From a bacterium (lineage in GTDB: Bacteria > Hinthialibacterota > Hinthialibacteria > OLB16), in NCBI GenBank assembly GCA_022072055.1, contig JAJVIK010000001.1, forward strand, positions 124,001 to 188,000: a stretch of DNA of 64,000 nt, written 5' to 3'. The position numbers and the translations under genes were made by a program. Shown here piece after piece: positions 1 through 8,649 of the stretch. The stretch's first letter is position 1, and each line of letters starts with the position of its first letter. Below the pieces are notes generated by a model. It saw nothing but the letters and a program-made list of their open reading frames with translations, was not told the DNA's origin and did no database searches.

Positions 1-1
1 A

Positions 2-313
2 AAGATTGCGCTGGGTCGGGTTGAGGAGTTTGCGAAGGGGAAACGGCTTGGAGAAAAGCGGTATGCGCTCTTGCCATACGCGGAACTCGAAAACTCGGAA
101 TGGAACGGGATCTCACTTGGGGTCTTCAATCCTCAGGGCCTGATCTGGGGTGGCGGGCGAAGGGAGGGCTTGCTGCTCTCGCCCAGCGGGATTTATTACG
201 CCGGGCATCCTCGTCAGCGTGGAACTCAGATGATCCATTTCGATCAAGAAGATTTCGAGGATCCGAACCTCTTCACCGAGCATCTTCGTTGGCCCGGAAT
301 TCCCAAGGAGTGA
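2..313 (+). CDS. C-terminal fragment of an unrecognised protein
   Basis: An open frame enters from the left edge and ends at the TGA at 311-313, so only the last 103 residues are visible. The fragment reads KIALGRVEEFAKGKRLGEKR and continues into a segment rich in Gly, Trp and aromatic residues (NPQGLIWGGGRREGLLLSPS, then GIYYAGHP). It has no motif I can assign, no transmembrane segment and no signal peptide in view. The stop lies 12 bases before the ATG of the next gene, whose Shine-Dalgarno AAGGAG overlaps this stop, so the two are probably one operon. A TTG at 71 could be read as a start, but the frame is open to the edge and the codon use is continuous. Confidence 0.6.
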   Translation, partial: KIALGRVEEFAKGKRLGEKRYALLPYAELENSEWNGISLGVFNPQGLIWGGGRREGLLLSPSGIYYAGHPRQRGTQMIHFDQEDFEDPNLFTEHLRWPGIPKE

Positions 314-325
314 AGACCACCGCCC

Positions 326-1162
326 ATGTTCAATCGACTTGTTTACCTGCTCCTTTTCACCTTCTTTGCCTTCTCATCGCTTTCCGTGTACGGGCAGCAG
401 AACCGGGTCTGGCCGGACGATGAAAAGAGGGGAACGAAACGAAAGCCCGCCGCCGTGCAGAAGTCTCCAGCGAATGTCGAGGAAGGCTCCCATACGCCGG
501 AGGCTCGCCTTCAGAAGGCGGTGCGCCATTTTGACGAAAACGCCCTTGCGGTCCTGACCGAGGAACTGTCCGCGAATACCTTCGGGGAGGCCGAGTATAA
601 GGTCGAACTTCTGCTCGCGAAATGCCATCTCGCGCGCTGTGATCTGAGGCGCTTCATGCGCAAAACTTATGACCTGGAGAAGAAACAGGACAAGGAATAT
701 CGCAAAGAGGAGGCGGAGCTGGCCGAGGCGGGGCTTGTCCACGCTCAACGCGCGCTGGAGCTCGATCCCCGCTCCTCCGAGGCGCATCGGGTTGCCGGGG
801 AGCTCTATATCCACGAGATCACCGGACCGATCGCGGGCTTCCGCTTTGGTCCGAAGGGCCGGACCGAGATCGAAAAGGCGATAGAATTGGACCCCAAGAA
901 CCCGGAGGCGCGTCGGGCCATCGGCCTCATGTATCTCTACAACCCCGCCATCAACGGCGGCGATCCGAAGAAGGCCGCCGAAACCTTCGACTCCGTGGTG
1001 AAGATGGGCGGGGATGACCGGGCGTATGTGCTCGCCGGACGGGCGTACCTCAAGCTCGAGAACCTCTCCACCGCCAAGGAGCGCTTCGCGGCGGCGCTAA
1101 AGGCCAATCCGAAGAATGTGGAGGCCAAGGAGCTCTTGAAGCAGATGGAGGGAGGCAGGTGA
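326..1162 (+). CDS. Exported TPR-repeat protein
   Basis: The 278-residue product starts with a short basic segment and a hydrophobic stretch ending near VYG (residues 1-23), a typical Sec signal peptide, so it should act outside the cytoplasmic membrane. The mature part has a charged linker and then helical repeats of TPR type from about residue 120 to 275. The repeat signatures ALELDPRSSEAHRVAGELY, AIELDPKNPEARRAIGLMY and ALKANPKNVEAKELL are classic TPR helix B/helix A junctions. TPR proteins are protein-binding scaffolds; no catalytic residue is visible and no partner can be named. The start is supported by AAGGAG overlapping the stop of the preceding gene. The next gene is convergent. Confidence 0.8.
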   Translation: MFNRLVYLLLFTFFAFSSLSVYGQQNRVWPDDEKRGTKRKPAAVQKSPANVEEGSHTPEARLQKAVRHFDENALAVLTEELSANTFGEAEYKVELLLAKCHLARCDLRRFMRKTYDLEKKQDKEYRKEEAELAEAGLVHAQRALELDPRSSEAHRVAGELYIHEITGPIAGFRFGPKGRTEIEKAIELDPKNPEARRAIGLMYLYNPAINGGDPKKAAETFDSVVKMGGDDRAYVLAGRAYLKLENLSTAKERFAAALKANPKNVEAKELLKQMEGGR

Positions 1163-1183
1163 GGCAGGCTCGGAGGGGGAACG

Positions 1184-1252
1184 TTGGAGCGGCGCGCTCC
1201 GTCGCGTCCCGTTGCCGCGTAAGGATAGCCACGACTGAGCGTGGCCCTCCAA
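1184..1252. repeat. REP-like inverted pair of palindromic units
   Basis: The intergenic space between two convergent genes holds two related palindromic units in opposite orientation. The left unit (1184-1210) runs TTGGAGCGGCGCGCTCCGTC into GCGTCCC. The right unit (1228-1252) read on the other strand is TTGGAGGGCCACGCTCAGTC followed by GTGGC. Its core GCCACG-ACTGAG-CGTGGC is a perfect six-base stem. The same unit type makes the 30-base tandem array at 10787-11047. The pair can form a larger hairpin and may act as a bidirectional terminator. Confidence 0.6.
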
Positions 1253-1278
1253 TCAGCGACAACATGGCGCCCCTGTTC

Positions 1279-3405
1279 CTAATAGATCGACCAATTCTCC
1301 ACGGATGAGGTGTATTGTTGGAGATACGTGTAGGAGAGGTCGTCGAAATAGATGAACTGGGAATGTCCATCAATCTGAGTGGTGATGATGCCGAAGCGAT
1401 CGTAAAGGCCGCCCGCCTGCTTGTCTTGCGGGTCCAGGTTGACCGCCGCTTCTTCGTCATCAAGGAATAGAGATATCCGCCCGCTACCGGTTCCCCCGCT
1501 GGGATCGTAGAAAAGCTTCCAGTTATGAGTCGCGCCGTTGGGGAGGATGTGCGGACCGCTCGGCGGGATTTCTTGCCCAAGTTCGATCATCCGGAAAACC
1601 GGTCGAAAATAGAAACCCTCGCTGCTCGGTCCTTCGACCATGATTCCCAAGAAGCTCTGAGGGAGGGCGCTGGCGTCTGTCCCCGCCTCGCGGCTCAGGG
1701 TTGAATGGAACCACCCAATCAATGTGGTGCTGTCCGAGACCACTTGCCGGAAATTGACAGTCCCCGAGGCCATCAAGGGATGGTCGCTGCTCAAGAGATT
1801 GAGACGGTCCGCGTAGTGGGCCATTCGGTCCTCGAAATGCCAGTCGCCCCGGAAAACCACGCCGCCCATCTCGCCAGGCGCGGCGCCCGCATGGTTGGTC
1901 GGACTGAACCCGAAGTCGAACCGGGGGCGGATCACACAGTCGGTGTAAGAACGCCGATTCTGGAAGCCCTCCCATCCGGGGTCGGAGGCAAAACCCTCCG
2001 TGACCCCCTGAATGGTTAAGTCGTCCAGCCACACCTCGGTCCCGTTGTCGTTGGACTTCATCACGGGCAGCAGGCCGAAGCGATTGAACACCGCTCCGTC
2101 CGCCTTGTGGCCGGGATCGAGGTCGCAGATCAAGGTTTCGGAGCCAAACACAAGGGTTACCCTTCCGCCTCCGCCATTTCCGTTAGGGTCGTAAGTCAAG
2201 TTCCAGGAGTAGACCGTTGGACCGATGGGAAGGGTTGCCGCGGAGGTTCCCCCCGCGCGCCAAAGCTGGGTGGCGTACTCAGCGTAAAGGAAGAACGTGT
2301 TGCTTCCCCTGCCGTTGAGGCGCATAGCCAAGGAGTTGGGGGTCCGCCAACCGCGCGAATTCGCCGCGTTGAAGAAGCCGACCAGAAACTGGCCGGTGTT
2401 CCCGGTGTCCGGCATGATGAGCTTTCCCGAAGCGGAGATGGAATCGTTCAAGGTCAGCTCCGGGATCACCTTGCCGTAATAGGCCAGATCCGCCGCGGGC
2501 TGGATGAAACCTCCCATTTCGCCCGGCGCCCCGCCCGCGTGATTTGTGCTCGCGCTATAGCCGAAATCTTGAACAGTCGTCCGGCAGGCGGGGTCCGTGG
2601 CGCGGTTGTGAAGCCCCTCCCAGTTCGGGTCCGTGTCGAAATGCTCCTCGCGCTGGATCGCAGTGAGGATGGGAGGAGTGGGCGTTGGAGTCGGAAAGGG
2701 AACCGGGGTGGGAACCACGATCCCAGACTCGACCGTGTACTCAAGGTCATCAAACCAAAAGTTGCAGCCGTGGTCGCTGCTCTCCCCCAAGGTGAACAAC
2801 CCGAATCGGTTCAGCGCGAGGGTATCCCGAACGCCGGGGTCAAGAGTGACACTCACCGCGGCGCCGCCGTCGATGGACATCGCCCAAGTTCCCTGCCCCC
2901 CCGCTCCGTTGGGATCAAAGGTCAACTCACATTGAAATGGGACCCCGTAGGTCACTTGTCCGACCAAGGCTTCCACGCCGCTTCCGTTGCCGTTGGCGCG
3001 GACATAGACATTGTTGTCATCGATTCGGAACATCAAGGCGCTGGGCGGATAACCGGCAGTCCAGTTGGAATCGAAATAACCGAAGGAGGGGTTCCCGGCA
3101 TTTTCGATCATCAGGGTGGCCGAGAAGGTGATCGTATCGACGGTCGGATCAAGCGCCCCGATGTATGAGTCGGCGAGCCAAGCCGGGGCGCCGCGCTCGA
3201 TGTAGCCCCCACCCTCGCCCGAGGCTGTTCCGCCCGCGTTTGTTGTGGAAGCGCTCACCCCGAAGGATTGGGGTGGGGTCTGGTTCCCGACTCCCTCCCA
3301 GGCTGGGATTGCGGAAAACGACTCGATTCTCTGCTCGGTGGCCCCGAAAGCGGAGGAGGCAAGGACGGACAGGATGAGGACAACCGCGCCCGGCGTTCGA
3401 GACAT
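1279..3405 (-). CDS. Secreted protein of three LamG-like beta-sandwich repeats
   Basis: The 708-residue product has a signal peptide (MSRTPGAVVLILSVLASSAFG). Three homologous units of about 220 residues follow. Each starts near an F..DP.W.G..N segment, carries a (T)NHAGGAPGEMGG-like glycine-rich motif, a YDPNGNGG-type motif, and ends with W(F/L)DDL. A Thr/Pro linker (PTPVPFPTPTPTPP) separates units one and two. The layout suggests concanavalin/LamG-like carbohydrate- or surface-binding modules, but I cannot name the family. I chose the ATG at 3405 because it begins the signal peptide and follows GGGAG; an open frame extends 21 codons further upstream. Nothing catalytic is visible. Confidence 0.75.
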   Translation of the reverse strand: MSRTPGAVVLILSVLASSAFGATEQRIESFSAIPAWEGVGNQTPPQSFGVSASTTNAGGTASGEGGGYIERGAPAWLADSYIGALDPTVDTITFSATLMIENAGNPSFGYFDSNWTAGYPPSALMFRIDDNNVYVRANGNGSGVEALVGQVTYGVPFQCELTFDPNGAGGQGTWAMSIDGGAAVSVTLDPGVRDTLALNRFGLFTLGESSDHGCNFWFDDLEYTVESGIVVPTPVPFPTPTPTPPILTAIQREEHFDTDPNWEGLHNRATDPACRTTVQDFGYSASTNHAGGAPGEMGGFIQPAADLAYYGKVIPELTLNDSISASGKLIMPDTGNTGQFLVGFFNAANSRGWRTPNSLAMRLNGRGSNTFFLYAEYATQLWRAGGTSAATLPIGPTVYSWNLTYDPNGNGGGGRVTLVFGSETLICDLDPGHKADGAVFNRFGLLPVMKSNDNGTEVWLDDLTIQGVTEGFASDPGWEGFQNRRSYTDCVIRPRFDFGFSPTNHAGAAPGEMGGVVFRGDWHFEDRMAHYADRLNLLSSDHPLMASGTVNFRQVVSDSTTLIGWFHSTLSREAGTDASALPQSFLGIMVEGPSSEGFYFRPVFRMIELGQEIPPSGPHILPNGATHNWKLFYDPSGGTGSGRISLFLDDEEAAVNLDPQDKQAGGLYDRFGIITTQIDGHSQFIYFDDLSYTYLQQYTSSVENWSIY

Positions 3406-3643
3406 GACCCTGGCTCCCAACGGGTGCTGGATAGATCTGCAAGCACTCACCCGGATCTTCCCGCCCAAGGGCGCGCGGCCCCTCAGAGATCCTCCCGATG
3501 ATGATCCTCAGGCTCATCTCGGATGTCAAGAAGATTCTTCCGAAGTTCGTGGTTCAATTCCATAACCGTAAACTTGAGAGTCTCCAAGCCAGGTGGGTGG
3601 GCGGAATCCCGTAAGGAATGGCCAAGTTCCGCTCGGCTAAGGG

Positions 3644-4228
3644 ATGGTTGCCGCCGATCCGATAACCCAAGACACCATGATCGCAAGGGAAAAGAAGTCA
3701 GCGTTCGCGCTTGCGGGGGCGATGGTTGTGGCGCTCTGGGCGGTTTTTCCCGCCGAGACCCGCGAGGTGCGGGTCCGCATGGTCGCCACCGCGTACTGCG
3801 GCTGCTCCGAGTGTTGCGGATGGGAGCGCGGAAGTTGGAAGTTCCTCAAATTGGATCAGTGGAATCGCTATGTCGCGACCGGCCCACGCGCCGGAAGGAC
3901 CTACGACGGAAGGACCGCCTCCGGCGAGAGGCCGAGGGAGCCGCAGCCGGGCCTCTTCTCGCTGGATACCCTCCAGCGCCCCTGGATGGCCCCTCCGAGG
4001 ATTCTCTTCCCCTGGAAGATCCCTTCACGCATGGGAACCATCGCGGCGGACACGCGGTATTATCCGATCGGCACGGTGATGTATGTCCCCGGCTATGGGT
4101 GGGGGACCGTTCAGGATCGCGGCTCGGCGATCAAAGGCCCGAATCGGATCGATGTCTTCATGAAGTCGCACTCGGATGCCCTGGAGTGGGGGCGGCGCGA
4201 GGTGGAGGTTGTGGTTCAAGAACCTTGA
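3644..4228 (+). CDS. 3D-domain (MltA/YuiC-like) exported protein
   Basis: The 194-residue product has a hydrophobic N-terminal segment (AFALAGAMVVALWAVFPAE) that is a signal peptide or anchor. The C-terminal half matches the 3D domain, named for three conserved aspartates. These appear in IAADTRYYPIGTVMYVPGYG, in GTVQDRGSAIKG and in RIDVFM. In MltA lytic transglycosylases and Bacillus YuiC/YocH proteins this domain forms the peptidoglycan-cleaving site, so a cell-wall role is inferred. The N-terminal half has a cysteine-rich motif, AYCGCSECCGW, also common before 3D domains. A second ATG at 3677 is an alternative start; neither has a good ribosome binding site. The protein is compact, with no extra LysM or SH3 module. 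Confidence 0.75.
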   Translation: MVAADPITQDTMIAREKKSAFALAGAMVVALWAVFPAETREVRVRMVATAYCGCSECCGWERGSWKFLKLDQWNRYVATGPRAGRTYDGRTASGERPREPQPGLFSLDTLQRPWMAPPRILFPWKIPSRMGTIAADTRYYPIGTVMYVPGYGWGTVQDRGSAIKGPNRIDVFMKSHSDALEWGRREVEVVVQEP

Positions 4229-4250
4229 GTGTGTACCGCCCGGTGAGGGT

Positions 4251-5801
4251 TCAGGGACTCACCACCACCAGTGGGGGGGACTCGATCTCCGGTAGCGAAA
4301 TCGTGGTCTCGGCGGGTTTCGGATCGTCCGGCTTCCAGGGGTCCGCGTTCCGAAGCGGATCTTGATCCAGATCCCAAAGGTCTTCCTCCACCGGGGGAGC
4401 CGACGGGAGCTCTTCGGCGGGTTTCTCCTCGTGAAGCCGTGGAGGCTGCTTCTCCACCGTTGACTGCGCGGGAGCCGGCGGAGCGACCAGAGGAGTAGGC
4501 GGAACCGGTGGGCTGGGCGGCGCAGCTTCCCCTTTCGCCGGTTCCACTTCCATTGGGAGGTCCGCAAGGGAGGGCATTGTGGACACCGACATGGCCTGCG
4601 TGGTCGGAGGAACTGACAGACTCAGGCCACCGTCGGCCCCGCTCCAGTCCGGCCTTGCCAGGGTCGCTTTCCAATACCCGATGCACTCGCTGCCGGAATA
4701 AACCGACTGTTCCAGGTCGATCATCGGCCAGGAGGACAGGGTGGCGAGCGGCACGCGAAGCGGAGAGGTTGGAGACAGCTTCGAGCGCTGGTGGTAGGTC
4801 GGCGCGAGCGAGACCTTTCGACCCTGCTCATACACCTGGCTGAACACCCGGAAGCGTCGCGCTTCTTTCGGCATCCCAAAGAGGCGGGATTCGAGCTGAA
4901 ATCCCCGCCCTGAGATTGAGGGCGCCCAAGAGGCGCTCGCCACCAGCCTGGGAGTGACGGTAATCGGTAGGCCCACATCCTGAAACAGGGCGATAAAGAA
5001 GGTTCCCTCTGCGGATTCGGATGGCCCCAGGATTCCCTCCCAGAGCACCAACTCCAGGGTGCGCGCCCCGCCTTGGGGAGCGGCGAGGGTCATTCCCTGG
5101 AAGGGATTGTCCGCCACCACGAAAACCGACACCGGTTTCCGGATGGATTCGACACACAGCCACGGATCACGGAGCTCCGCCGGGGCGACTGCCATGTCAT
5201 CCGCGGAGAAGTCGGCATCCAGACGGCGAATCCCATCCTGGAGCGGAAGGTGATAGCGGCAAGGGGACAGACCCCCGCCCCAGGGGAGAACCACCGAATA
5301 GCGGGTCGCGCGCGGAAGGGGTCCCGCGTTGGTGACCCGATAGTCCACGACAAGCTGCGCCCCATCGGGCAGAAGTCGGATGCGCTTGTCCAATCGGAAC
5401 CAATCCCCATCCGGACTGGGGAAGCGATACCTCTGCACAATCAACCCCGAGCCATCGCGCTCCGAATGGACCTCGGTTGTGGCCGAAGCGATCTCCACGG
5501 ATTGCCCATTCAACCGGTCAATCAGAGAGAGGCCCCCCTCTCCGATGAGAGGGAGATTGAGCGGGCGATACCGGATCGAGCCGGGGAGGTGGTGGCGCGC
5601 GCTGGAGAAATCAATCTCCAGTTCCTGGTTGCGGAGGCGAAACCAAGTAGACTGGGCATCCGTGGATGCGAACTCGAACGTCTCGGTGGGCCGGGCTTGA
5701 GCGTCCGAAAGGGGAACCCAACCGGATAAGACAAGGGCCATGCCGATCGGGAAGAGCCCGCGAACACGGCTCCAGCGTGTCAGAAAACTCGTTGCGCCCA
5801 T
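4251..5801 (-). CDS. Exported protein with proline-rich tail, function unknown
   Basis: The 516-residue product begins with a signal peptide (TRWSRVRGLFPIGMALVLSG then WVPLSDAQA). The middle (about residues 40-400) looks all-beta, with repeated aromatic/Arg strands such as RYSVVLPWGGGLSPCRYHLP and FFIALFQDVGLPITV. It loosely recalls mutarotase-type sugar-binding sandwiches, but I cannot assign a family. The last 120 residues are low-complexity and rich in Pro, Glu and Ala (PPSPPVPPTPLVAPPAPAQ), typical of an extended periplasmic or wall-spanning segment. The ATG at 5801 follows GGAGGGG; an open frame extends further upstream but lacks a signal peptide. It converges on the 3D-domain gene and is divergent from the sulfatase. 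Confidence 0.65.
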   Translation of the reverse strand: MGATSFLTRWSRVRGLFPIGMALVLSGWVPLSDAQARPTETFEFASTDAQSTWFRLRNQELEIDFSSARHHLPGSIRYRPLNLPLIGEGGLSLIDRLNGQSVEIASATTEVHSERDGSGLIVQRYRFPSPDGDWFRLDKRIRLLPDGAQLVVDYRVTNAGPLPRATRYSVVLPWGGGLSPCRYHLPLQDGIRRLDADFSADDMAVAPAELRDPWLCVESIRKPVSVFVVADNPFQGMTLAAPQGGARTLELVLWEGILGPSESAEGTFFIALFQDVGLPITVTPRLVASASWAPSISGRGFQLESRLFGMPKEARRFRVFSQVYEQGRKVSLAPTYHQRSKLSPTSPLRVPLATLSSWPMIDLEQSVYSGSECIGYWKATLARPDWSGADGGLSLSVPPTTQAMSVSTMPSLADLPMEVEPAKGEAAPPSPPVPPTPLVAPPAPAQSTVEKQPPRLHEEKPAEELPSAPPVEEDLWDLDQDPLRNADPWKPDDPKPAETTISLPEIESPPLVVVSP

Positions 5802-5935
5802 TGTTCCCCTCCGCCCCTTTTCTACCGGCGGTCCGCCGGACTGGCCCCATCCCAGGGCGACATCATCCCCTTCAGGTATCGGCCAGAATGGGCCGGAATT
5901 AAGGTTGGAACGTTCATTCAAGAGCCGATTCTCGG

Positions 5936-5964
5936 TTGCGCGCCCGGCTAGCCTCCACTATCTT
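5936..5964 (+). promoter_or_regulatory. Candidate sigma-70-type promoter for the sulfatase gene
   Basis: TTGCGC (5936-5941) and TATCTT (5959-5964) are separated by 17 bases, 30 bases before the sulfatase ATG. The match is only partial (three of six and four of six to consensus), but position and spacing are right. Confidence 0.35.
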
Positions 5965-5994
5965 AGGGCCACTTCCCCCGTTGGAGGCTCAGCC

Positions 5995-7752
5995 ATGCGC
6001 ACGGTCATCCCCTCTCTCTTCCTGATCGCGACCCTGCTCCTTTTTGATGCCGAGTCCGCAATCTCCGCCGATGCCCGGCGACCGAATATTGTCCTGATCA
6101 TGACCGACGACCAGGGGTATGGAGACTTCGGGTTCACGGGAAACCCGGTCATCGGAACCCCCAACTTGGATCGTCTTGCGGGGGAAGCGGTTTTCCTGAC
6201 CAACTTCTATGTCTCGCCGGTCTGCACCCCCACCCGGGCCTGCTTGATGACCGGGCGGTACAACTATCGGACCCGCGCCATCGACACCTACCGTGGGCGG
6301 GCGATGATGGACCCGGAAGAGATCACGATCGCGGAAATCCTCAGGTCGTCGGGATACAAGACCGGTATCTTCGGCAAGTGGCACCTGGGTGATTGCTTCC
6401 CGATGCGGGCGATGGATCAGGGGTTTGAGGAGTCCCTGGTGCTGCGCGGTGGGGGCCTCAGGCAACCCTCCGACCCGCCGGAGAGTGGTGGCTATTTCGA
6501 CCCGATCCTGTTCCGGAACGGCGAGCCGGTTCAGACCAAGGGTTACTGCACGGATATCTTCACGGATGCCGCGCTGGAGTTTGTCGAGAAGAACCGGGAG
6601 CAACCGTTCTTCCTGTATCTCCCCTACAACTGCCCCCACACTCCCCTCCTTCTCCCGGATGAGTATTACAACCGCTATAAGGGGAAGGACCTTTCTCCGG
6701 CCCGCTTTCCCGCGACCGGGTATCCGATAGGGGAAGAATATGACCCGGATGTCACCGCCAAAGTTTATGGCATGGTGACGAATATCGACGACAACATCGG
6801 TCGGATGCTCGCCAAGCTCGATGAGCTCCACCTGGCCGAGAACACGGTGGTGGTTTTTCTCACCGATAACGGTCCGCAGCAAACCCGCTACAAGGCGGGA
6901 TTCCGGGGTCACAAGGCCAGTGTGTACGAGGGCGGGATTCATGTGCCTTGCCTTGTGCGCTGGAAGGGGAAGTTGGAGTCCGGCAAGAAGGTGGACACGC
7001 CGCTCGCACACATCGATATGACTCCGACCTTGCTGGAAGTGGCTGGGGTGAGGCGTGACGGGTTGAACCTGGATGGGCGCAGTTTTGTCTCCCTGCTTGT
7101 GGGAGGACTTGCGGCATGGGATGAGCGGACCTTGTTTTTCCAATGGCATCGTGGAGACAAGGCGGAGCTATACCGCGCCTTCGCGGCACGGGGACCGCGC
7201 TATAAGTTGGTTCAAGCCGAGGGCACGGCGCATCTGTCCGCGCAGTCCCCTGACTGGAAGCCGAAGTTCGAGCTCTTCGACCTGCTTGAAGACCCTTACG
7301 AAACCAAGGATCTGGCGGCGGAGAAGCCGGAAATTGCGGAGAGTCTCAAGAAGGAATATGAGGCTTGGTTCCAGGATGTGAGCGCCACGCGCGGGTACGA
7401 TCCCCCGCGGATTGTGGTTGGAGATCCGCGTGCGAAGGTGGTGAACCTCACGCGCCAGGACTGGAGGGGGTCCGCCAGCGACTCTCAAGCGGAGGCGCTG
7501 GGTTGGTGGGAATTGCGGGTGACGGATCCGGGTCCCTACAAGGTGACCCTGCTGTTCGACAAGCTGCCGGGGGCGCGCACGTTGCATCTCAGTTTCGGAG
7601 GATCTCCGATTGCTCAGGATCTCACCGAAGGGGTGGAGACGCACACCTTTGAGCAGGTGGCTCTCAATCCGGGTGACGGGAACCTGGAGGCATGGACCCA
7701 AGAGGGTGACCGAAGATTCGGAGTGAAATACATCGATCTGGAGATGCGATAG
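5995..7752 (+). CDS. Exported type I arylsulfatase with C-terminal beta module
   Basis: The 585-residue product has a signal peptide to about residue 25. The alkaline-phosphatase-fold sulfatase domain follows. The metal site NIVLIMTDDQGYGD includes Asp38 and Asp39. The sulfatase signature is CTPTRACLMTGRY, in which Cys77 is the residue converted to formylglycine. KWHLGD and VVFLTDNGP are also conserved. It should hydrolyse sulfate esters, probably on carbohydrates, in the periplasm. After about residue 465 an extra domain (KVVNLTRQDWRGSASDS to the end) looks like a beta-sandwich and may bind substrate. The ATG at 5995 follows GGAGG with seven bases; an upstream open frame is not supported. 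The signature Cys needs a maturase. The only SUMF1-like protein here (20813-21796) lacks the catalytic cysteines, so the maturase must lie elsewhere. A dienelactone hydrolase follows after nine bases, probably co-transcribed. Confidence 0.92.
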   Translation: MRTVIPSLFLIATLLLFDAESAISADARRPNIVLIMTDDQGYGDFGFTGNPVIGTPNLDRLAGEAVFLTNFYVSPVCTPTRACLMTGRYNYRTRAIDTYRGRAMMDPEEITIAEILRSSGYKTGIFGKWHLGDCFPMRAMDQGFEESLVLRGGGLRQPSDPPESGGYFDPILFRNGEPVQTKGYCTDIFTDAALEFVEKNREQPFFLYLPYNCPHTPLLLPDEYYNRYKGKDLSPARFPATGYPIGEEYDPDVTAKVYGMVTNIDDNIGRMLAKLDELHLAENTVVVFLTDNGPQQTRYKAGFRGHKASVYEGGIHVPCLVRWKGKLESGKKVDTPLAHIDMTPTLLEVAGVRRDGLNLDGRSFVSLLVGGLAAWDERTLFFQWHRGDKAELYRAFAARGPRYKLVQAEGTAHLSAQSPDWKPKFELFDLLEDPYETKDLAAEKPEIAESLKKEYEAWFQDVSATRGYDPPRIVVGDPRAKVVNLTRQDWRGSASDSQAEALGWWELRVTDPGPYKVTLLFDKLPGARTLHLSFGGSPIAQDLTEGVETHTFEQVALNPGDGNLEAWTQEGDRRFGVKYIDLEMR

Positions 7753-7761
7753 GAGGACATA

Positions 7762-8544
7762 ATGCATAGGATGTGGATTCTCTTAATCGGGTTGTGGATT
7801 GGAACATCGGCGCGCAGCGAGTTGGTTTCCAAGGCAGTGGAATACAAACAGGGCGACACAGTGCTGGAGGGGTATTTGGTCTATGACGACGCCAAGGCGG
7901 AGAAGCGCCCCGGGGTGTTGGTGGTCCATGAGTGGTGGGGCTTGAATGACTATGCCAAACACCGCGCGGATGAACTTGCCAAGCTGGGATATGTGGCCTT
8001 CGCGGTGGACATGTACGGGAAAGGGGTGCTCGCCAAAACGCGTGAGGAAGCGGGCAAGCTCGCGGGCGAGATTCGCGGTAAGCCGATCATGCGCGAACGC
8101 GCCCGGGCCGGATTCGATGTGCTCGCCGCGCACGAACTGGTGGATCCCAAGGCCATTGCGGCCATCGGCTACTGCTTCGGGGGAACCACGGTCCTTGAGT
8201 TGGCCTACAGTGGCGCGCCGCTGGCCGGGGTGGTCAGCTTCCACGGCGGCATCACCGCGCCGAAGCCGGAGGACGACAAGGGGATCCAAGCCAAGATCCT
8301 GGTGTGCCATGGGGCGGATGATCCGCATGTGCCCGACGAGCAAGTTCAAGCCTTTGTGGACGCCATGCGCCGAGTGGGAGCGGACTGGCAACTGATCGCC
8401 TATGGCGGGGCTGTTCACACCTTCACCAACCCCGCCGCCGGAAACAACAAGTCCGGCGGATCAGCCTATGACGAAAAGGCCGACAAGCGGTCCTGGGAGC
8501 ACATGCTGGACTTCTTCGCGGAGATTCTGAAAAGCGACGGCTGA
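7762..8544 (+). CDS. Exported dienelactone-hydrolase-family alpha/beta hydrolase
   Basis: The 260-residue product is an alpha/beta hydrolase of the dienelactone hydrolase family. The catalytic triad is visible: nucleophile Cys138 in IGYCFGGTT, Asp187 in HGADDPHV and His219 in GGAVHTFTNP. The oxyanion motif HEWWGLND is also typical. Classic members open the lactone of dienelactones, but secreted members of this size are often of unknown substrate. The first 19 residues (MHRMWILLIGLWIGTSARS) form a signal peptide. AGGAGG lies six bases before the ATG. It sits nine bases after the sulfatase and probably shares its transcript, which suggests action on an ester or lactone in the same exported pathway. 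Confidence 0.9.
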   Translation: MHRMWILLIGLWIGTSARSELVSKAVEYKQGDTVLEGYLVYDDAKAEKRPGVLVVHEWWGLNDYAKHRADELAKLGYVAFAVDMYGKGVLAKTREEAGKLAGEIRGKPIMRERARAGFDVLAAHELVDPKAIAAIGYCFGGTTVLELAYSGAPLAGVVSFHGGITAPKPEDDKGIQAKILVCHGADDPHVPDEQVQAFVDAMRRVGADWQLIAYGGAVHTFTNPAAGNNKSGGSAYDEKADKRSWEHMLDFFAEILKSDG

Positions 8545-8583
8545 GACCTCGGCGCTTCGATTTTGGGGAATGGGTCAGCTCCC

Positions 8584-8612
8584 TTAATCACCTAATCAGG
8601 ATCGTCTATAAT
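8584..8612 (+). promoter_or_regulatory. Candidate promoter for the URO-D-family gene pair
   Basis: A perfect TATAAT (8607-8612) has TTAATC (8584-8589) 17 bases upstream. The -35 matches only three of six, but the -10 is exact and lies 37 bases before the ATG at 8650. This is the best -10 element I saw in the window. Confidence 0.5.
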
Positions 8613-8649
8613 CCAATCCAGCGTCACCCACCGAAAGCGGAGGACAGCC

